This document shows, one piece after another, positions 20,656 through 30,412 of a stretch of DNA of 64,000 nucleotides. Under the pieces are notes generated by a model. That model saw only the letters and a list, made by a program, of their open reading frames with translations, was not told the DNA's origin and searched no databases. Each line of letters opens with the position of its first letter. Position 1 is the stretch's first letter. Made by a program: the position numbers and the translations under genes. Source of the DNA: Chloroflexota bacterium (GTDB taxonomy: Bacteria; Chloroflexota; Anaerolineae; Anaerolineales; Anaerolineaceae); contig WOUT01000001.1 in NCBI GenBank assembly GCA_009773005.1, positions 125,389 through 189,388 of the forward strand, read 5' to 3'.

Positions 20656-21630
20656 ATCTTCAATGGCATTCCAATATCCTTTATCCAACTCATCATCAGA
20701 TAAATGCGCATAACGTTGCGTTACCGCAATATTTTTATGACGAGCCAGTTCTTGAGCTAGTTTGAGGTTACCAGAAGCTCTTAGAACACGAGTGACAAAA
20801 TAATGTCTAAAAGAATGAGGGGTAATCGAACCAATAGCTTCAGGTCCTAAAAGGTCACGAACTCTGTTTGTGACAATATTTCTACCAGAGGTTGTTGTAA
20901 TTGGTTTAATTTTGTTACCAGCTCCACGATCATGCCGGGCAAAAAGAGGTAGAGCAGATAAAGGTGTTTTTGTGCCACCATCCAGTTTTGTTCTGGTTTT
21001 TAGATATTCCTGCAATGCTTCAGTACTGCGTGTAGAAAACCGGATGATGTCCTGGCGGTTGCCTTTGCCTATGATCATGGCTTTGCCTTCGTTCCAGTCG
21101 AGATCACCGCGGCGTAAACCACAAGCTTCGTGCACGCGCAATCCTGTATCAGCCAGTGTAAGCAAAAAGGCTCGATCACGAAGTTTGATCAGACGGTCGA
21201 CTTCAGTTTCAGATATCAGGAATTCTGGCTCGCTGATCTTTTTCAAAATCATATCAATCGCCGATGCAGGAAATTGTGGAAGTCTTTGACCAGGGCGCCT
21301 CGCTCTTTGTTGAATGAGAAGTTTGATGCGCGGTAGGTTAATAAGAGAGGCGTTTTCTGCCGCCAGATAGGCAAAGAAACCTGATACAGCCGTCAGATAT
21401 AAACGTTCAGTTGTGGCAGCGTGATTTTTTAGTGCGACTGCCATTAACACGATGGAGTCTTCTTGCAAATCATTAATGGGGGTTGTATCAGGATCAATTT
21501 TATTTAGGCGCAGGGTGTCAAGGTAGAATTTCAACGCATTGGCATATGTAGAGGCAGTATGCGGGCTACGCGCCATTTTGACTGACATTAAGTATTTCTC
21601 TACTAGAGAAGTAATTGATAGAATTGTCAT
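20638..21630 (-). CDS. Tyrosine recombinase/integrase (XerC/D-like)
   Basis: N-terminal SAM-like core-binding domain; TGLRVHEACGLRRGDLDW, HSFRHYFVTRVLRASGNLKLAQELARHKNIAVTQRYAH: R...HxxR...H...Y. Confidence 0.92.
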   Translation of the reverse strand: MTILSITSLVEKYLMSVKMARSPHTASTYANALKFYLDTLRLNKIDPDTTPINDLQEDSIVLMAVALKNHAATTERLYLTAVSGFFAYLAAENASLINLPRIKLLIQQRARRPGQRLPQFPASAIDMILKKISEPEFLISETEVDRLIKLRDRAFLLTLADTGLRVHEACGLRRGDLDWNEGKAMIIGKGNRQDIIRFSTRSTEALQEYLKTRTKLDGGTKTPLSALPLFARHDRGAGNKIKPITTTSGRNIVTNRVRDLLGPEAIGSITPHSFRHYFVTRVLRASGNLKLAQELARHKNIAVTQRYAHLSDDELDKGYWNAIEDKKNSP

Positions 21631-21869
21631 TATTCTTCCTTTTTCAATATTATATCATGCTTATGATAATAATACTTATCGAAACCTTAATGTTATTATA
21701 TGATGAATCCCCTCTTTTTTCAATAAGTTCATAGGGATTGAATCACAACAATAATACATAACAGTGCAAAAATATTTATTAAATGAAAACAAGCAGTTTT
21801 ATGAATATTAGTCAAGGATACCCCCCCTGCCCCTGTAAAGGTTTAAGTTCTTGCCCTTTTCTGGTGTAG

Positions 21870-22328
21870 TTACTTGGATAAAAACGCAATGACCGCCATG
21901 ACGATCCCCACACCCATTAAAAGGATACCAATGATTAAGCTCAGCACCGCCCCTTGAACCTCGGTTTCAAGGGCAACGTCCTCTGGTTTGTCCGGGTTGT
22001 AATGCACAATTACCTGCTGGTTTACCGGGTACCGCGCGATGATACTATCGCTCTTCTTGCGATTAAAAGCATTTGCGCCAAAGGCTATCCTGTTACCCCT
22101 GTAGTCCTGCCCCATAATGGTATATTGATACTCAACAAAAGGCTTGTAACTGGTGCTTGTCCTCCTGTCACTATCCATACTTGTATGGATATCGACACGT
22201 GAGGAGAGGATCACACCCGGAATGGTCGGCCAGGATTGCGCAGCTTTTGACCTTTTTTTTGAGGTGATGCTTATGATCACAAAAACCAATCCAAAAAATA
22301 TAAAAACACCATAGACGATCGGTGACAT
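21870..22328 (-). CDS. DUF3592-like membrane protein
   Basis: N- and C-terminal TM segments; SWPTIPGVILSSRV...Y.Y...G..Y.GN...VHYNPDKPEDVALE pattern. Confidence 0.75.
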   Translation of the reverse strand: MSPIVYGVFIFFGLVFVIISITSKKRSKAAQSWPTIPGVILSSRVDIHTSMDSDRRTSTSYKPFVEYQYTIMGQDYRGNRIAFGANAFNRKKSDSIIARYPVNQQVIVHYNPDKPEDVALETEVQGAVLSLIIGILLMGVGIVMAVIAFLSK

Positions 22329-22417
22329 TTTAGATCCTCCTCATTATTCAGGAATGGTGAACGATACAACAAAAACCAGCGATTGCGAAACGACAATCCA
22401 TCTCTAAAGCTGTTGCA

Positions 22418-23074
22418 CTATGGATAAACGCACTTGGTCCAGGAGGGGATAACATAATCATCCGGTGTCATCTTCAGGGTGACAAGTCCTTCAATAACGG
22501 TATAAGCCTCCCCACTTGAACGAAAAACATGCGCGGGAAAAACTGTGATCAGGTCATCACCAAGACCGTCAGGAAGGGGGACGTCACCCAACATGCTGTC
22601 GTGCAGAACTTTTATTTGGGAAAACGCAAAGTGAGTATCAACCTGTAATGTGAGTTCGCATTTAGGGTAGGGAGAAAATTGGGTATTGAAGGTATAGGTT
22701 ACCGGTATAATTGCGGTTGTACTGGCTGACCCAATAACCCCTGTGCGGATTAACTCAACATCGCATACAACTTCTTCGTATGCTTTTTTATTTTTACTGA
22801 CAAGTTTTGGAAAATTTTCATAAAACTGCATCCAGATCGTGTGCGTGGTATCGCAATTGATATAGGATAAGCCATCAGTGAACGAATTGACAATATTTAA
22901 GGTGATAGAACCCACCTCTTCTTCATCGGCAGGTTGAAAAACTTCCTCAGTCATTATGATTTCTTCTTCCGGGTCAGGAACATCAGGAACTGGCACTTGA
23001 ACCTTGCGGTCGCATGCGTTGGTCAATAGAAACAGCGCAGCAACCAGCAGCCAAATGATGGTTTTGCCTCCCAT
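22418..23074 (-). CDS. Hypothetical lipoprotein
   Basis: Signal peptide with lipobox (LFLLTNAC), then an acidic linker; no recognised domain. Confidence 0.7.
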   Translation of the reverse strand: MGGKTIIWLLVAALFLLTNACDRKVQVPVPDVPDPEEEIIMTEEVFQPADEEEVGSITLNIVNSFTDGLSYINCDTTHTIWMQFYENFPKLVSKNKKAYEEVVCDVELIRTGVIGSASTTAIIPVTYTFNTQFSPYPKCELTLQVDTHFAFSQIKVLHDSMLGDVPLPDGLGDDLITVFPAHVFRSSGEAYTVIEGLVTLKMTPDDYVIPSWTKCVYP

Positions 23075-23177
23075 TTTCCCTCCCTTCTTTCTATACTAGT
23101 ATACAACCTTGAAATTGAGAATGCAACACCAGTCGCCTTGCTCACTCCTAAAAAAGAGCCGCGCAAATGATCCAAGT

Positions 23178-23202
23178 AAGGGGCGGTTCCAAACCGCCCC
23201 TT
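23178..23202. repeat. Strong inverted repeat in a divergent intergenic region
   Basis: aaggggcggtt-cca-aaccgcccctt, 11-bp arms; no obvious adjacent T run. Confidence 0.7.
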
Positions 23203-23360
23203 AGAATTTGTTGGGGGATGGTTCTGTTATACCCTTCGCAATATCCAGGTTTATTACCATTTCGTAGAGTACTGATCTATTCACCACTTGGATGCCTTAT
23301 ATCGTGTAGAATTATGAAGTATAGAAACTATTATTAACTACTATTAGCTCAGGGTTTATT

Positions 23361-24644
23361 ATGAATAACAAGTTTACCCTTCCCTACGGAAAAACTTCAC
23401 TCACCTTTGAACTGAAGAGTAAATGGAATCCAGTTCTCATTTTGCCAAAGCAAATTCATGCAAATGAGGATGCTGAATTTCTTGTAGATTATGCTATACG
23501 CAATCCGTTATTAAATTGCGGACTACCCCCTTTAGTAGCTGATTCGACAAAGGTCGTGATAACGATCAATGATAAAACCAGGCCAGTTCCAAACGATTTA
23601 CTATTTCCCCCCTTGCTTAGAGAATTGCATCGAATTGGGGTGAAGAATGCAAATATTACATTCCTGATCGCGACGGGAACTCATGTTCCGATGCAAGAAA
23701 ATGAATTTCACCTTTTGATAAACAAAAATATCGTTAGCCAATATCGAATCCTTTCACATGATTGTGATGATGAATCTAATCTTGTTTTCAAAGGGATTAG
23801 CCATTTTAGTACAAATATATATGTGAATAAGGTATTTGATGATGCGGACATTAAGATTGTTGTAGGAGATATTGAACCTCACCATTTTGCGGGTTTTTCT
23901 GGAGGCGCAAAAAGTGCGGCCATTGGTGTTTGTGGCAGAAACACCATAAACCAAAATCATTCCCTGCTGCTCGACCCCAGATGTTTTGTAGGAAACTATG
24001 AAAACAACCCATTGCGCCAGGATATCGAAGAAATTGGAGCCTTAATTGGCGTCGACCTGGCCTTAAACGCCATTTTGAATGAACAAAAAGTAATCGTAAA
24101 GGTCTTTTTTGGAAAACCTTTGGATGTGATAAAAGAAGGCGTTAAAGTCATTAGAAAAAAAGCCTTTATTAAGATCGATCACAAATTCGATCTGGTTATT
24201 GCTTCTGCAGGTGGTTATCCAAAAGATATTAATCTATATCAGGCTCAAAAAGCATTGACACACGCTTCTCTTTTTTGTAAAAATGGCGGAACAGTCATTT
24301 TAGCTGCAGCCTGCAACGAAGGTGTCGGCAGTCAGTCGTATTCGAAATTTATGGAAGGCGTCAACAGCCATCAGCAAGCAATAGACAAATTTACAAAGAC
24401 AGGTTTCAGTGTTGGTCCACATAAGGCTTTTCAATTTGCTATGATAGCAAAAAGAGTCAAATTTCGATTGTTTTCTGAAATTGAACCTTCAACTCTAGAA
24501 AAATTGCTTATTAAACCAGTTTCGATGATGGAGCATGATATAAAATCATTATTGAGCAATTTATCAGAAGATACACGCATAGCAGTGATTCCTTATGCCA
24601 CAGCCACGATTCCGGTTATTAAAGGAGATTCTGATGGAAACTAA
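23361..24644 (+). CDS. LarA-like nickel-dependent lactate racemase family protein
   Basis: NDKTRPVPN, ATGTHVPM, GDIEPHHFAGFSGGAKSAAIGVCG. Confidence 0.85.
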   Translation: MNNKFTLPYGKTSLTFELKSKWNPVLILPKQIHANEDAEFLVDYAIRNPLLNCGLPPLVADSTKVVITINDKTRPVPNDLLFPPLLRELHRIGVKNANITFLIATGTHVPMQENEFHLLINKNIVSQYRILSHDCDDESNLVFKGISHFSTNIYVNKVFDDADIKIVVGDIEPHHFAGFSGGAKSAAIGVCGRNTINQNHSLLLDPRCFVGNYENNPLRQDIEEIGALIGVDLALNAILNEQKVIVKVFFGKPLDVIKEGVKVIRKKAFIKIDHKFDLVIASAGGYPKDINLYQAQKALTHASLFCKNGGTVILAAACNEGVGSQSYSKFMEGVNSHQQAIDKFTKTGFSVGPHKAFQFAMIAKRVKFRLFSEIEPSTLEKLLIKPVSMMEHDIKSLLSNLSEDTRIAVIPYATATIPVIKGDSDGN

Positions 24645-25398
24645 ACCACCTATCTTTCAAAATCCCCAAATGGATGGGAGTTCATTCTATTGGGAGGGTA
24701 AACTCAATAACAAAGTTGGCATATTGCTTTTCCATGGTTTTACCGCCACAACTGTAGAAGTAAGACCAGTTGCAAAATTCCTTAATGTCCAAGGTTACAC
24801 AGTTATGGGGCCATTATTACCGGGGCATGGCGTCTCGCCCCAAGACTTAAATCGCGTAACCTATCTAGATTGGGTCAGGGCTGGAGAAAACGCATTAATT
24901 GAATTGAAAATAAAACATGAAAAAGTTTTCGTTCTAGGTGAATCGATGGGCGGACTCTTATCATTGTGGTTATCTGCCGTATATCCTGATTTTATTAGGG
25001 GATTATTGTTATTTGCACCTGCCCTTAAGATCCCCGGGCTTTGGAAATCTAACATTTTCTGGCCGTTTGTTGAAACAAAATTAAAAAATAATATCGACCT
25101 CTCAAGTCCCTGGCAAGGTTTTAACGTTGTTCCTTTACGGGCAGCATCTCAATTGAACCGTTTCCAATTACAAGTCTTGAAAAAATTACCGATGGTAACA
25201 ACACCAATGATTATCTTTCAAGGAAAGTTGGATAAAACGATAGACTCATCAAGTTCTGTTGAAGTATTAGAGCGTGCCGGCTCCAAATCCAAGCAACTTG
25301 TCTGGTTGGAAGAGTCTTCGCATTGCATATTATTGGATAAACAATTGGCTGAGGCTCAAACAATAAGCCTGGATTTTATCAAGAAACTGGGGGGATGA
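24634..25398 (+). CDS. Alpha/beta hydrolase, carboxylesterase-like
   Basis: GILLFHGFTATTVEVRPVAKFL, LPGHG, VLGESMGGLLSLWL, SSHCILLD. Start set at 24634 (upstream gene overlaps). Confidence 0.9.
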   Translation: METKPPIFQNPQMDGSSFYWEGKLNNKVGILLFHGFTATTVEVRPVAKFLNVQGYTVMGPLLPGHGVSPQDLNRVTYLDWVRAGENALIELKIKHEKVFVLGESMGGLLSLWLSAVYPDFIRGLLLFAPALKIPGLWKSNIFWPFVETKLKNNIDLSSPWQGFNVVPLRAASQLNRFQLQVLKKLPMVTTPMIIFQGKLDKTIDSSSSVEVLERAGSKSKQLVWLEESSHCILLDKQLAEAQTISLDFIKKLGG

Positions 25399-25471
25399 AA
25401 CACGCGCCCTCTTGAACTTTGTTTAAGGTTATAATATATGGTTATCCGTAGACAGACCAAATGGAGAAAAA

Positions 25472-25816
25472 ATGGAAAAATCCAAAATGCCCATCGGTAA
25501 AACAACAATATCCCCTGAGGTGCTTGTTTCGATAGTTCTGCTTGCAACAATGAGCGTAGAGGGCGTTAGCCGATTAACTCCTGGACCTCGCGATATGAAT
25601 ACTCTGTTTAAAAAAGGGTTAACTGAAGGGGTTGGAATTACTGTCGAGGATAATGTTGTTTATACTGATATCTATGTAGTATTAAAAAAAGATGTTAAAG
25701 TTCGCGATGTTTGCAGGCAGGTCCAGAGTCAGGTATCACGCTCGATTTCAGAAATGGTAGGCATGGAAATTGGTAGGGTTAATGTCCATGTCGAAGATAT
25801 TGACTTTACAGAATAG
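25472..25816 (+). CDS. Asp23/Gls24 family protein
   Basis: TTISPEVLVSIVLLATMSVEGVSRL..., VYTDIYVVLKKDVKVRDVCRQVQSQV. Confidence 0.88.
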   Translation: MEKSKMPIGKTTISPEVLVSIVLLATMSVEGVSRLTPGPRDMNTLFKKGLTEGVGITVEDNVVYTDIYVVLKKDVKVRDVCRQVQSQVSRSISEMVGMEIGRVNVHVEDIDFTE

Positions 25817-25828
25817 CAGAAGAAACTT

Positions 25829-26260
25829 ATGAAATCTCGTACCAAGGCTCGTGGTATCGCCTTGCAAGTACTTTATGAATATGATTTAACCGGGCACCCA
25901 CTGGGGGACTCGTTGGAAACCCGATTCGCAGAAGAAGTTCTGGATGACCAGCTTCTTTCTTTTTCACGACAGATTGTAACAGGTGTTATTCCATTAATTT
26001 CTCACCTTGATGATGTTATTGCTGAACACGCGCCTGAGTGGCCGCTAGAACAAGTAGCAGTGATCGACAGGAACATCTTGCGAATTGCCCTTTGGGAATT
26101 CGCTGTGGCAAAGATTACGCCAATAAAGGTAGCAATTAATGAAGCGATTGAACTAGCCAAAATCTTTGGATCAGACAGCTCATCACGTTTTGTAAATGGT
26201 GTATTAGGCAGTTTGGTTAACCACCTTACCGAAATTCAAAATCGTTTTTCGAAGAAGTAA
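25829..26260 (+). CDS. nusB: Transcription antitermination factor NusB
   Basis: [17 protein letters not shown]..., [48 protein letters not shown]. Confidence 0.95.
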   Translation: MKSRTKARGIALQVLYEYDLTGHPLGDSLETRFAEEVLDDQLLSFSRQIVTGVIPLISHLDDVIAEHAPEWPLEQVAVIDRNILRIALWEFAVAKITPIKVAINEAIELAKIFGSDSSSRFVNGVLGSLVNHLTEIQNRFSKK

Positions 26261-26298
26261 GTGTTTTGGCGTCAAAAGAATATTATCGGGTGGATACT

Positions 26299-28743
26299 AT
26301 GCATAATCGAAAACATTCTCAAATTCATATAATCCTGTTTATTGCAAACTCATTTCTATTTGTTTCTCTATTAGCCGCTTGTTCTTCAATCAATGAAATT
26401 ACATTTCAGGAAACTATAGAAAACTACCCGAAGGCTGAGATCGTTTTTCAAGTAAAACTCCCTGCTTCGGTACCTTCTGATAGCAAAGTTATATTTGAAA
26501 TTTTAGATGATGTGACGGGATTGTATTTTAATGCTTTGCAATTTGATATGGTTCAGCAGGATAATCAAAATTATTTCATTCGCATGCCGCTTGTTATTGG
26601 GTCGGAAGTTAAGTACAGGTTTTTACGAAAAGGCGCTCTCACCGACATTGAATATAATACCCAAAATAAACCTGTTCGATTTCGTGTCCTAAAAGTTACA
26701 GGCCCTGCCTTATTGCAGGATTCGATCGCAGGGTGGTTTGATCAGCCTTACAGCGGTTCAATTGGACGAATTCGGGGACAACTTATCGACCAGGATAATA
26801 AGGCTCCGGTACCGAATATGTTGATTTCTGCTGCTGGAATGCAGACAATTTCGGCTTCCGACGGGACCTTTATACTTGAAGGGCTTCCAATTTGGACCCA
26901 TAATCTTGTGATCCTGAGTCTGGATGGAGCATACGATTCTTTCCAACAAGGGGCTGTGATTGCTGATGAGGCAACGACTCCTGTTTTTATAACGTTAAAA
27001 AAGCGGCAACTCGTTGAGATAAATTTTATCGCTAAGACTCCTGCTGGTTTTGAGTCTAATCTTCCATTAAGATTTGCGAGCAACCTAACCTCGCTAGGAA
27101 GTCCATATGCAGACCTGTCTTCCGGCTCAAGTACAATTGCTTCAAACCTACCAATCCTTGAAAGAGTTTCAAAAGACCAGTATCTGGTCAAACTTAACCT
27201 TCCGAGTGGATCAGACCTGAAGTATAAGTTCACATTTGGTGATGGTTTTTGGAATTCCGAATTAGATAATTCTGGCAATTTTGTTATTCGAGAACTCATT
27301 GTCCCTGCAAAAAGCACAACAATAAAAAAGGAAATTGCGACTTTTAATTCCCCTAATTTTGGTGAAGTTGTTATTAATCTATCTACACCTGTGATAACCC
27401 CTGCTAATGATTTTGTTTCAATTCAATTTAACCCCTTCGGGTGGATGGAACCGTTGCCGATGGTGAAAGCAGGTGAAAATAATTGGACGTATACCCTCTA
27501 TTCACCCTTACATTATTTTGGAAATATTGATTATCGTTTCTGCAGAAATGATCAATGCGCTATAGCTTTATCACAATCAAATATTGAAAATGTAATTGTC
27601 GGTTCAAATGAAACCCAACTCATAACAATTAATTTAGATAAATGGGATAACCTTGATGTCGCAAAGAGTGCAACTTCGGTTGACACCGATGGGGGTTCCT
27701 TGCAACCTCGCAGTTCCTTTATCGCAGGCTTTGAACTTGTCAATGATTTTCCTCCTTCATGGCAGACATCTGTGGACCAAGGATTGCAAGCTATGGCTGG
27801 AACAGGAGGCAATTGGGTCATTCTCTCCCCCACTTGGAGCGCAACCAGCATAAACCCGCCATTATTTGAGCCAATCCCTGGTTCTGACCTATTATGGACT
27901 GATATTCAGAACCTTATCACGAGAGTGACCGTTGCAAACCTTCAGCCCGTTCTATTCCCGCGAATTACCTTTACTGATTCCTCAGATAAATTCTGGGATT
28001 ATGCAATAAAAGATGGAGGCTGGTGGCAATCATTATTTGATCGTTATCAAAGGTTCATCTTACATAATGCGGACTTGGCGGCCATAATGAATGTCGATGC
28101 AATAATGGTTGGTGATCCCGCAATGTCGGCAGCTATGATCGGTGGGATGCTTTCGAATGGCGATTCGGTTTCTGCTCCGGTAAATGCAGATGAACAATGG
28201 AGTCAATTGGTCCAGGATATTCGAGCGCGCTATCAAGGACCAGTCGTTGGTGTCGTCAGCCTTCCGTCCTCTAACAATTCTTTCCCTGCCTGGCTAAATA
28301 ATGTCGATGCGATCTATGTTTTATTCTCACCTTCCTTAGAAGAGTCTGGTGAGAGTACTGTATTAAACCTTAAAAACACATTTGGAACTCAATTAGACGA
28401 AATTGTTCTACCTTTATATAATCAGTTTTCGAAACCAATCCTGATTGGAATTAATTATCCTTCAACAAACTCAAGTCTGAGCGGCTGTAATGCAACAAAT
28501 GATTCTTGCGCGGACTTTATCGCCACAGATTCAGTGAAAAGCCAAATTGATCTTGAATTACAATCAAGAATCTATAATGCCTCTGTGATTGAAAGTGCTT
28601 CTCGTTCGTGGATTTCTGGGTTTATTTCCAGGGGATTTAATCCCATCGTCGTTGTGCAAGATAAAAGTTCCTCAATTTACGGAAAACCAGCTTCAGACGT
28701 TTTATGGTTTTGGTATCACTTTATATTGAATATAGCTCCATAG
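26299..28743 (+). CDS. Large multidomain lipoprotein with beta-sandwich repeats and a C-terminal TIM-barrel-like (glycoside-hydrolase-like) region
   Basis: Lipobox LLAAC; three similar Y(R/K)F segments (EVKYRFLRKG, DLKYKFTFGDG, NIDYRFCRND); RIRGQLIDQDNKAPVPNMLISAAGMQTISASDGTFILEGL (carboxypeptidase-regulatory-like). Confidence 0.7.
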   Translation: MHNRKHSQIHIILFIANSFLFVSLLAACSSINEITFQETIENYPKAEIVFQVKLPASVPSDSKVIFEILDDVTGLYFNALQFDMVQQDNQNYFIRMPLVIGSEVKYRFLRKGALTDIEYNTQNKPVRFRVLKVTGPALLQDSIAGWFDQPYSGSIGRIRGQLIDQDNKAPVPNMLISAAGMQTISASDGTFILEGLPIWTHNLVILSLDGAYDSFQQGAVIADEATTPVFITLKKRQLVEINFIAKTPAGFESNLPLRFASNLTSLGSPYADLSSGSSTIASNLPILERVSKDQYLVKLNLPSGSDLKYKFTFGDGFWNSELDNSGNFVIRELIVPAKSTTIKKEIATFNSPNFGEVVINLSTPVITPANDFVSIQFNPFGWMEPLPMVKAGENNWTYTLYSPLHYFGNIDYRFCRNDQCAIALSQSNIENVIVGSNETQLITINLDKWDNLDVAKSATSVDTDGGSLQPRSSFIAGFELVNDFPPSWQTSVDQGLQAMAGTGGNWVILSPTWSATSINPPLFEPIPGSDLLWTDIQNLITRVTVANLQPVLFPRITFTDSSDKFWDYAIKDGGWWQSLFDRYQRFILHNADLAAIMNVDAIMVGDPAMSAAMIGGMLSNGDSVSAPVNADEQWSQLVQDIRARYQGPVVGVVSLPSSNNSFPAWLNNVDAIYVLFSPSLEESGESTVLNLKNTFGTQLDEIVLPLYNQFSKPILIGINYPSTNSSLSGCNATNDSCADFIATDSVKSQIDLELQSRIYNASVIESASRSWISGFISRGFNPIVVVQDKSSSIYGKPASDVLWFWYHFILNIAP

Positions 28744-28772
28744 GTTAAGCAATGCAATTTCAGGAGTGATTA

Positions 28773-30362
28773 ATGCAGCAAAGCGCAAAACTGACAAATA
28801 TTAACCTCAAATATTTGGGAATAAATGATCATTTCAATGTTTATTGGAATTTAGCAACACCCAAGTTGGTTGAACATTCAATAAGAAATAACGAAAGCAA
28901 TTTATCTCCGTCAGGTGCGCTGCTTGTAAATACTGGGGAGTTTACAGGCAGGTCGCCTAATGATAAGTTCATTGTTGATTATGGCGAAAAAACCGACAAC
29001 GAAATATTTTGGGGTTCTGTAAATAGACCCTATTCACCAGAAAATTTTGAAAAGCTATTATTCAAAGTAACCAAACATATTGCAACGGTTCCAATCTATG
29101 CGCAAGATGTTTTAGTGGGAGCTCATCCAAACCATCAAAGGAAAATCAGGATAATTTCGGAATTTGCCTGGTCAGCGCTATTTGCTTGTGATTTGTTTAT
29201 TCCAACAAGTGATAAATTTGTAGATGAACCTGATTTTACAGTAATACAAACGCCATCTTTTTTTGCCGATCCAACAGTTAATGGAACTTTTTCAAAAGCT
29301 TTTATTATTATAAATTTTAAAAAAAGGATAGTCCTGATCGGATGCACTCAATATGCAGGTGAAATTAAAAAATCTGTATTCTCTGTTATGAATCGAATCC
29401 TTCCAGATGAACATGTCTTACCCATGCATTGTTCTGCAAACATAGGCATGGATGGAGATACTGCCCTGTTTTTCGGGCTATCTGGCACTGGAAAAACTAC
29501 GCTTTCTTCTGACCCAGATCGATTCTTAATTGGAGATGATGAGCATGGCTGGGGGGCTGATGGTGTCTTCAACTTCGAAGGCGGGTGTTACGCAAAGACA
29601 ATCAATTTACAACAAAATCTCGAACCAATCATTTGGAAGGCGTCACAAGAATTTGGATCTGTTTTGGAAAACGTAATATTTAACCAAGAAACGCGTGAAA
29701 TTGATTTTACAAATGATTCTTTGACTGAGAATACCAGAGCTGCATATCCATTAACTCACATTGCCAAGCGTATCAAGAATGGACGCGGAAATCATCCAAA
29801 TCACATATTCTTTCTAAGCGCTGATGCGTTTGGCGTACTACCCCCAATTTCAAGTTTAACTCCCGATCAAGCAGCATTTTACTTTTTATCCGGGTATACT
29901 TCAAAACTAGCCGGGACTGAACGAGGGCTTAGTTCGGAACCGCAAGCAACCTTTTCGGCATGTTTCGGAGCCCCATTTTTGCCATTAAATCCAGCACGTT
30001 ATACAGAAATGTTGCGTAACAAGATAAAAGAATACAATTCAAAAGTTTGGTTAGTAAATACGGGTTGGACCGGTGGTCAATACGGCGTTGGTAGCCGAAT
30101 AAAACTACCTTATACCCGGGCGATGATTTCGGCAGCTATAAAAGGAATTCTTGACGAAGCTCCCTCAGAAATTGATCCGGTATTTGGATTAAAGATACCC
30201 AACATCATTCCTGGTGTTCCTGCGAAATTATTAAATCCAATACTAAATTGGCCGGATCACACCCAATACCTGATCAATGCCAACCAACTGATCTGCAAAT
30301 TCAAGCAAAATATCATACAATACAGAGATTCATTTGATGACAAAGTGATTAATCAGATGTAA
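28773..30362 (+). CDS. pckA: Phosphoenolpyruvate carboxykinase (ATP)
   Basis: GEFTGRSPNDKFIV, FFGLSGTGKTTLSSDPDRFLIGDDEHGW, WLVNTGWTGGQYGVGSRI. Confidence 0.97.
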   Translation: MQQSAKLTNINLKYLGINDHFNVYWNLATPKLVEHSIRNNESNLSPSGALLVNTGEFTGRSPNDKFIVDYGEKTDNEIFWGSVNRPYSPENFEKLLFKVTKHIATVPIYAQDVLVGAHPNHQRKIRIISEFAWSALFACDLFIPTSDKFVDEPDFTVIQTPSFFADPTVNGTFSKAFIIINFKKRIVLIGCTQYAGEIKKSVFSVMNRILPDEHVLPMHCSANIGMDGDTALFFGLSGTGKTTLSSDPDRFLIGDDEHGWGADGVFNFEGGCYAKTINLQQNLEPIIWKASQEFGSVLENVIFNQETREIDFTNDSLTENTRAAYPLTHIAKRIKNGRGNHPNHIFFLSADAFGVLPPISSLTPDQAAFYFLSGYTSKLAGTERGLSSEPQATFSACFGAPFLPLNPARYTEMLRNKIKEYNSKVWLVNTGWTGGQYGVGSRIKLPYTRAMISAAIKGILDEAPSEIDPVFGLKIPNIIPGVPAKLLNPILNWPDHTQYLINANQLICKFKQNIIQYRDSFDDKVINQM

Positions 30363-30412
30363 CCAACTTTTTTTGTTTATGCAATCCTAATTTATGTTTA
30401 TATAACGCTGCA

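Noticed and set aside
20638-23074. Possible integrated element led by the tyrosine recombinase
   Set aside because: No att repeats, tRNA target or cargo hallmarks were found; the recombinase could equally be a host XerC/D-type protein.
26748-27317. 189-aa minus ORF inside the large lipoprotein gene
   Set aside because: Shadow ORF; host frame has a clear lipobox and domain pattern.
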